Shown in pieces: positions 60,707 to 64,000 of a stretch of 64,000 nucleotides of DNA. The stretch's first letter is position 1, and every line of letters begins with the position of its first letter. A program made the position numbers and the translations under genes. The stretch covers positions 806,001-870,000 of the forward strand of contig NZ_JAUFQE010000001.1 in NCBI RefSeq assembly GCF_030409755.1, read 5' to 3'. The notes under the pieces were generated by a model that was not told the DNA's origin, made no database searches, and was given only the letters and a program-made list of their open reading frames with translations. Origin of the DNA: Vibrio lentus (lineage in GTDB: Bacteria > Pseudomonadota > Gammaproteobacteria > Enterobacterales > Vibrionaceae).

Positions 60707-61744
60707 ATGTTGCTACGATCCGTCCCACTAAAAACATCGATGTTAGGCCTAGGAGCTGCCTTAGTCTTCGTCGCGCTGTACTCGATCACTGTTGGGCCAA
60801 TGAACATTAGCTTGGCTGACAGCACAGCCAGCCTGCTCCAACCAAATAATGACTTAGCACCTCACATCAATTTGGTGATTCAAGAAATTCGCTTACCCAG
60901 AACGATATTGTGCATGCTAATTGGCGCAATTCTCGCTTTGTGTGGCGCGGTAATGCAGGGCTTATTTCGAAACCCACTTGCCGAACCAGGAATCATCGGC
61001 GTATCAGCCGGAGCCTCATTGGGTGCTGCATTAGCCATCGTGCTTTTCTCTGAGCTTTCACTGCAATACCCCGCTTTCATGAACTTTGCAGCTGTGCCTA
61101 TATTTGCCTTTCTAGGCGGAGCCTTAACCACGCTGCTCGTTTATAAGCTGGGTACAGGCAAATTCGGTACTTCAGTCACCATCATGCTGTTAGCGGGTGT
61201 CGCGATCAGTGCACTATCAGGAGCAGGTATTGGCTTCTTGAACTTCATTGCTGATGACCAAATGCTGCGTGATCTTTCATTGTGGTCAATGGGTTCATTA
61301 GCGGGTGCTAAGTGGTCTGGCATTTTGCTTGCTGCTGTCACGCTCGTTGGATTGTTTGTTATTTTCTATCGTCAAGCTATGTCACTGAACGCGCTGCTAC
61401 TTGGGGAATCAGAAGCGCAGCATCTTGGTATCCCGGTACAGAAGCTTAAGCGAAGATTGATTCTACTGACGGCCGCAGGCGTTGGCGTTACGGTTAGCCT
61501 ATCTGGCATGATTGGCTTCATCGGCCTTGTTATCCCTCATTTAGGTCGCATGTTAGCAGGCCCAGATCACCGAATTCTGTTGCCCCTTTCAGCGGTACTA
61601 GGTGCATTACTATTAACAGCTGCAGACATGTTCTCACGCGTGGTACTTGCACCAGCAGAGCTACCAGTGGGAATTGTCACTGCGATTATCGGTGCTCCAT
61701 TCTTCTTGTACCTCCTATTCCAACAGAAAGGGAGAATCCTTTAA
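60707..61744 (+). CDS. hutC: Hemin ABC transporter permease HutC
   Basis: 345 residues from ATG 60707 (AGG eight bases before; the frame extends to a TTG 12 bases earlier). FecCD-family permease: IRLPRTILCMLIGAILALCGAVMQGLFRNPLAEPGIIGVSAGAS, later GMIGFIGLVIPHLGRMLAGPDHR. Inner-membrane channel for heme. Confidence 0.9.
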   Translation: MLLRSVPLKTSMLGLGAALVFVALYSITVGPMNISLADSTASLLQPNNDLAPHINLVIQEIRLPRTILCMLIGAILALCGAVMQGLFRNPLAEPGIIGVSAGASLGAALAIVLFSELSLQYPAFMNFAAVPIFAFLGGALTTLLVYKLGTGKFGTSVTIMLLAGVAISALSGAGIGFLNFIADDQMLRDLSLWSMGSLAGAKWSGILLAAVTLVGLFVIFYRQAMSLNALLLGESEAQHLGIPVQKLKRRLILLTAAGVGVTVSLSGMIGFIGLVIPHLGRMLAGPDHRILLPLSAVLGALLLTAADMFSRVVLAPAELPVGIVTAIIGAPFFLYLLFQQKGRIL

Positions 61745-62526
61745 TGTTTCCTTCAGCGTTAAAAGCGACCGACATCGAAGTGAAGTTCGGTAGTAAAGTG
61801 ATATTAGATGGTGTTTCTATTGAGATTGAAGCCGGAAAGGTAACCACACTGCTTGGGCCAAATGGCGCAGGAAAAAGCACGCTGCTTAAGGCGTTATGCC
61901 AAGAGATTTCGAGCACCGGTGATATTCAATATTTTGGACACACCAAAGACAAGTGGCCTTCTCAAAAGTTGGCAAAGCACTTGGCTATGCTTCCTCAGCA
62001 TAGTACGTTGACCTTCCCATTTTTGGCACATGAAGTTGTCGAACTTGGTGGTATCCCTCTGCAAGAGTCCAACAAGAACCTCACCAACATCGCTAGCCAA
62101 AAAATGGATATTGCTGATGTGACTCACTTAAGTGAAAGGCTCTACCCTTCGCTATCTGGCGGTGAAAAACAGCGTGTTCACTTGGCTCGAGTGCTAACCC
62201 AGCTTCACTATTCTGGTGACCAATGCATCTTAATGCTTGATGAACCTACATCAGCACTGGATCTTGCCCACCAGCACAACACCTTAAAGATCGCGAGAGA
62301 GTTAGCCGATAACCACAATGCCGCGGTTATCGTAGTTTTGCATGATCTCAACTTAGCCGCGCAGTATTCCGATCGATTAGTGGTATTGAAAGATGGCAAT
62401 TTAGTGTGTGATGGCAACCCTTGGGATGCGCTTAAACCTTCGATGATTGAAGATGTGTACGGCTACAAAAGTATTGTAGAAAAGCACCCAACCATGAGCT
62501 TCCCTCAAATTCACCCCGCCCAATAA
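61744..62526 (+). CDS. hutD: Hemin ABC transporter ATPase HutD
   Basis: 260 residues. Walker A GPNGAGKST, signature LSGGEKQRVHLARVL, Walker B ILMLDEPTSALD, switch His in VLHDLNLAAQYSD. Start ATG overlaps the hutC stop (TAATG). Powers heme import. A terminator follows. Confidence 0.93.
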   Translation: MFPSALKATDIEVKFGSKVILDGVSIEIEAGKVTTLLGPNGAGKSTLLKALCQEISSTGDIQYFGHTKDKWPSQKLAKHLAMLPQHSTLTFPFLAHEVVELGGIPLQESNKNLTNIASQKMDIADVTHLSERLYPSLSGGEKQRVHLARVLTQLHYSGDQCILMLDEPTSALDLAHQHNTLKIARELADNHNAAVIVVLHDLNLAAQYSDRLVVLKDGNLVCDGNPWDALKPSMIEDVYGYKSIVEKHPTMSFPQIHPAQ

Positions 62527-62585
62527 GTTCGGTTTAGGATCTTCTCATTTTGAGTATTCGTTCCTAGTAACAATGACGTCATTCT

Positions 62586-62611
62586 AAGCCTCGATCTGTT
62601 CGAGGCTTTTT
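62586..62611 (+). terminator. Terminator of the tonB-hutBCD operon
   Basis: AAGCCTCGA / TCGAGGCTT, 5-base loop, T-run. Confidence 0.87.
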
Positions 62612-62892
62612 ATTGGCTCATAGCCCCTCTCTCGTCTTAAACTCAATTTTGTTAGTTACCACAGCAATAACTCCTAAAACGTCTCACCCTGAACGTTTGA
62701 GGCTCTAGAAATCAACATTATCAATTGGTGTTACTTAGCTTTTCGCCTTGGAGTGAAAGTATAAGGCGTGAACGTAAGCATATAAAAAGAAAAGAAATAA
62801 CTCCATTCAACACAAATGCAAAGATTGGTACAACGGTATACGTACGGCAGAAAAACGAAAAGAAGTGATAGGAGAAGTGAAATGACAGGCAC
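62612..62892. other. Stretch without a supported gene
   Basis: 281 bases between two terminators. It has a short GAAAAGAAATAAC-rich part; no gene or RNA I can defend. Confidence 0.4.
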
Positions 62893-62915
62893 AAAAAAAG
62901 CTCCCTCAGGAGCTT
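62893..62915 (-). terminator. Terminator of luxT
   Basis: AAGCTCC / GGAGCTT, 4-base loop, T-run on the minus strand. Confidence 0.85.
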
Positions 62916-62932
62916 CTTTCATTGTGTGTTGA

Positions 62933-63394
62933 TTATTGGCTCATACGAATCAATGATTTACCAATCAACCACTCTAGTTCTTTACCGCTAGTATCACCAA
63001 ATTGAGTTTCAGTTAGCTTGTAAAGACGATCAATACCGTTTGCCGCAAACTCATGTGCACTTTCAGCAGTAACGATATGATGGAAAAGTAAACGTAAGAT
63101 TGCTAGGAATTCAGCGTCTTCAAGTGCTGTAACCCAGCTAGCAGAGAATGCATCAAGACCATTTTCGAAATCAATGTGTTCCATGAACATCTTGAAGATT
63201 CGACCGTCTAGCGCTGCTGTAAAGTCTGTTTTCTTTGGAAAGTGGTGGCTTATACCTGTACGAGAAACGCCCGTTTGCTGACTCAACGTCGTGTATGACA
63301 TCTTGTCGTAACCCAATCTTAATAGCTGGTCTACAACGGCATCCATGATTTTCTGGATAGTGATTTCTGTATCTTCTTTACTACGCTTTGGCAT
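62933..63394 (-). CDS. luxT: TetR-family regulator LuxT
   Basis: 153 residues. N-terminal helix-turn-helix (KMSYTTLSQQTGVSRTGISHHFPKKTDF), then an all-helical ligand domain. The sequence and length fit LuxT of Vibrio (also called SwrT), a regulator tied to quorum sensing and swarming. Separated from hut genes by terminators, so an independent unit. Upstream 530 bases hold its own promoter and that of the next gene. Confidence 0.85.
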   Translation of the reverse strand: MPKRSKEDTEITIQKIMDAVVDQLLRLGYDKMSYTTLSQQTGVSRTGISHHFPKKTDFTAALDGRIFKMFMEHIDFENGLDAFSASWVTALEDAEFLAILRLLFHHIVTAESAHEFAANGIDRLYKLTETQFGDTSGKELEWLIGKSLIRMSQ

Positions 63395-63925
63395 ATTCAG
63401 GCTCTTCTCTTTGTAAATCCATCTAACTCAGTCAATTGAAGTCAGAATGCAAATCGTTATCAGCATTATGTGAGCAAGGTGTTTTATCGCAAGTATTTAT
63501 AACTACATTCACACAAATACTATGTACGAACAATTCGACAGTGACGCCTCTTTGGACGCTTAGTCTAATTATTCTTCGAATAACCACCTTACGATCCTAA
63601 GCCGGTAATTTTAAATAACGACTTAGAATATGAAATACCCAACGAAAAATTCATTGTATAAATACCTATCAAGCGATAGATAGTCTTATAAAATCATTCC
63701 TGACGCAACTAAGTGAATGATATTCTGACAAATTAATAACATTAATCTTCAGCAAAACATGATCAAGATCACATAGATATTTTGCGCCGCGAATGTTCAT
63801 ATTAATTTCACCTCTGTTCAAACAACATAGCATACCAGTGTAAATTAGTTCAAAGATTTTAATTTTTGTAGATACAGATCAAATTGCTCGTTAGAATAAC
63901 CTCAGATTTTGTAAGAGGATTATTT
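63395..63925. promoter_or_regulatory. Divergent intergenic region luxT / DUF406-like gene
   Basis: 531 bases, no gene seen. TGATCAAGATCA at 63760-63771 is a TGAT-N4-ATCA palindrome of the FNR/CRP type. The part near 63440 (ATCGTTATCAGCATTATG) has a weak likeness to a Fur site. Confidence 0.4.
63760..63771. promoter_or_regulatory. Possible FNR/CRP-type site
   Basis: TGATCAAGATCA, perfect TGAT-N4-ATCA, 155 bases before the downstream ATG. Confidence 0.35.
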
Positions 63926-64000
63926 ATGAGCCAAGATGTTGGTAACAATGATGTATGTGAGGCTTGCGGCTGCGCAGGTGAGATCGGTTTCATCATTAAA
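63926..64000 (+). CDS. Start of a DUF406 (YfcZ/YiiS)-like gene, partial
   Basis: 25 residues visible, starting MSQDVGNNDVCEACGCAGE then IGFIIK. The CxxCxC plus GxIG pattern is what I associate with DUF406 small proteins. ATG follows AGAGGA by 8 bases. Identification tentative because only the beginning lies in the window. Confidence 0.45.
   Translation, partial: MSQDVGNNDVCEACGCAGEIGFIIK

Noticed and set aside
62731..62922. 63-codon minus-strand frame with hydrophobic stretches
   Set aside because: It covers the luxT terminator and starts within it; the hydrophobic look comes from A/T-rich DNA.

Overview
The window reads as an accessory-rich but essentially chromosomal segment of a Vibrio genome, most likely the smaller chromosome. 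The reasons are the combination of a heme-uptake block (hutZ, hutX, hutW diverging from tonB-exbB-exbD-hutB-hutC-hutD), a LuxT-type TetR regulator beside it, a ShyA-like M23 endopeptidase next to a GGDEF/EAL protein, CheV, HutZ/HutX and Vibrio-type porins. I saw no rRNA, tRNA, CRISPR array, insertion sequence or prophage. The species call is inference from protein families only.

Layout. 1-3.4 kb: 5' part of dbpA (minus), an orphan type IV prepilin-like gene, an aldo/keto reductase and a secreted protein of unknown function. 3.5-19.2 kb: one long minus-strand operon for a 3056-residue type I secreted adhesin, followed by its ABC exporter, membrane fusion protein, TolC-like outer-membrane channel, an OmpA-type lipoprotein and a phosphate-binding-like periplasmic protein, closed by a terminator near 3.49 kb. 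19.4-28.4 kb: M3 peptidase, porin, DUF3187-like protein divergent from a LuxR-type regulator, a RecX-like protein, an MscS channel and small unknowns. 28.5-33 kb: a thiol-redox cluster (ScsB, ScsD, ScsC-like) probably linked to copper/oxidative stress, preceded by a degenerate repeat array. 33-38 kb: aspartoacylase-like deacylase, second porin, DMT transporter, two-domain glutaredoxin and a 44-residue small protein. 38-46 kb: Bcr/CflA-type efflux pump divergent from a LysR regulator, GGDEF/EAL protein, ShyA-like endopeptidase, a lone CBM48 domain, a GFA-fold protein. 46-54 kb: DUF1275 and YjiH membrane proteins, an amino-acid-type dCACHE chemoreceptor, alpha-amylase, PpiC, CheV. 54-64 kb: degenerate cobalamin adenosyltransferase-like protein, the heme block, luxT and the start of a DUF406-like gene.

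How they work together. The adhesin operon is a self-contained surface-attachment module. The hut block would energise outer-membrane heme receptors (TonB/ExbB/ExbD), move heme across the inner membrane (HutB/C/D) and use it in the cytosol (HutW/X/Z); a Fur-box-like sequence sits between the two divergent arms. As read here hutW is out of frame at a seven-base homopolymer.

The most unusual signals I found are: the hutW frameshift; short tandem repeats sitting directly after the stop codons of five unrelated genes (one of them reiterating the 3' arm of the cheV terminator nine times); the only four cysteines of the giant adhesin clustered in one part of it; the two extra envelope proteins in the adhesin operon; and an array of imperfect 20-base repeats upstream of the scs cluster.
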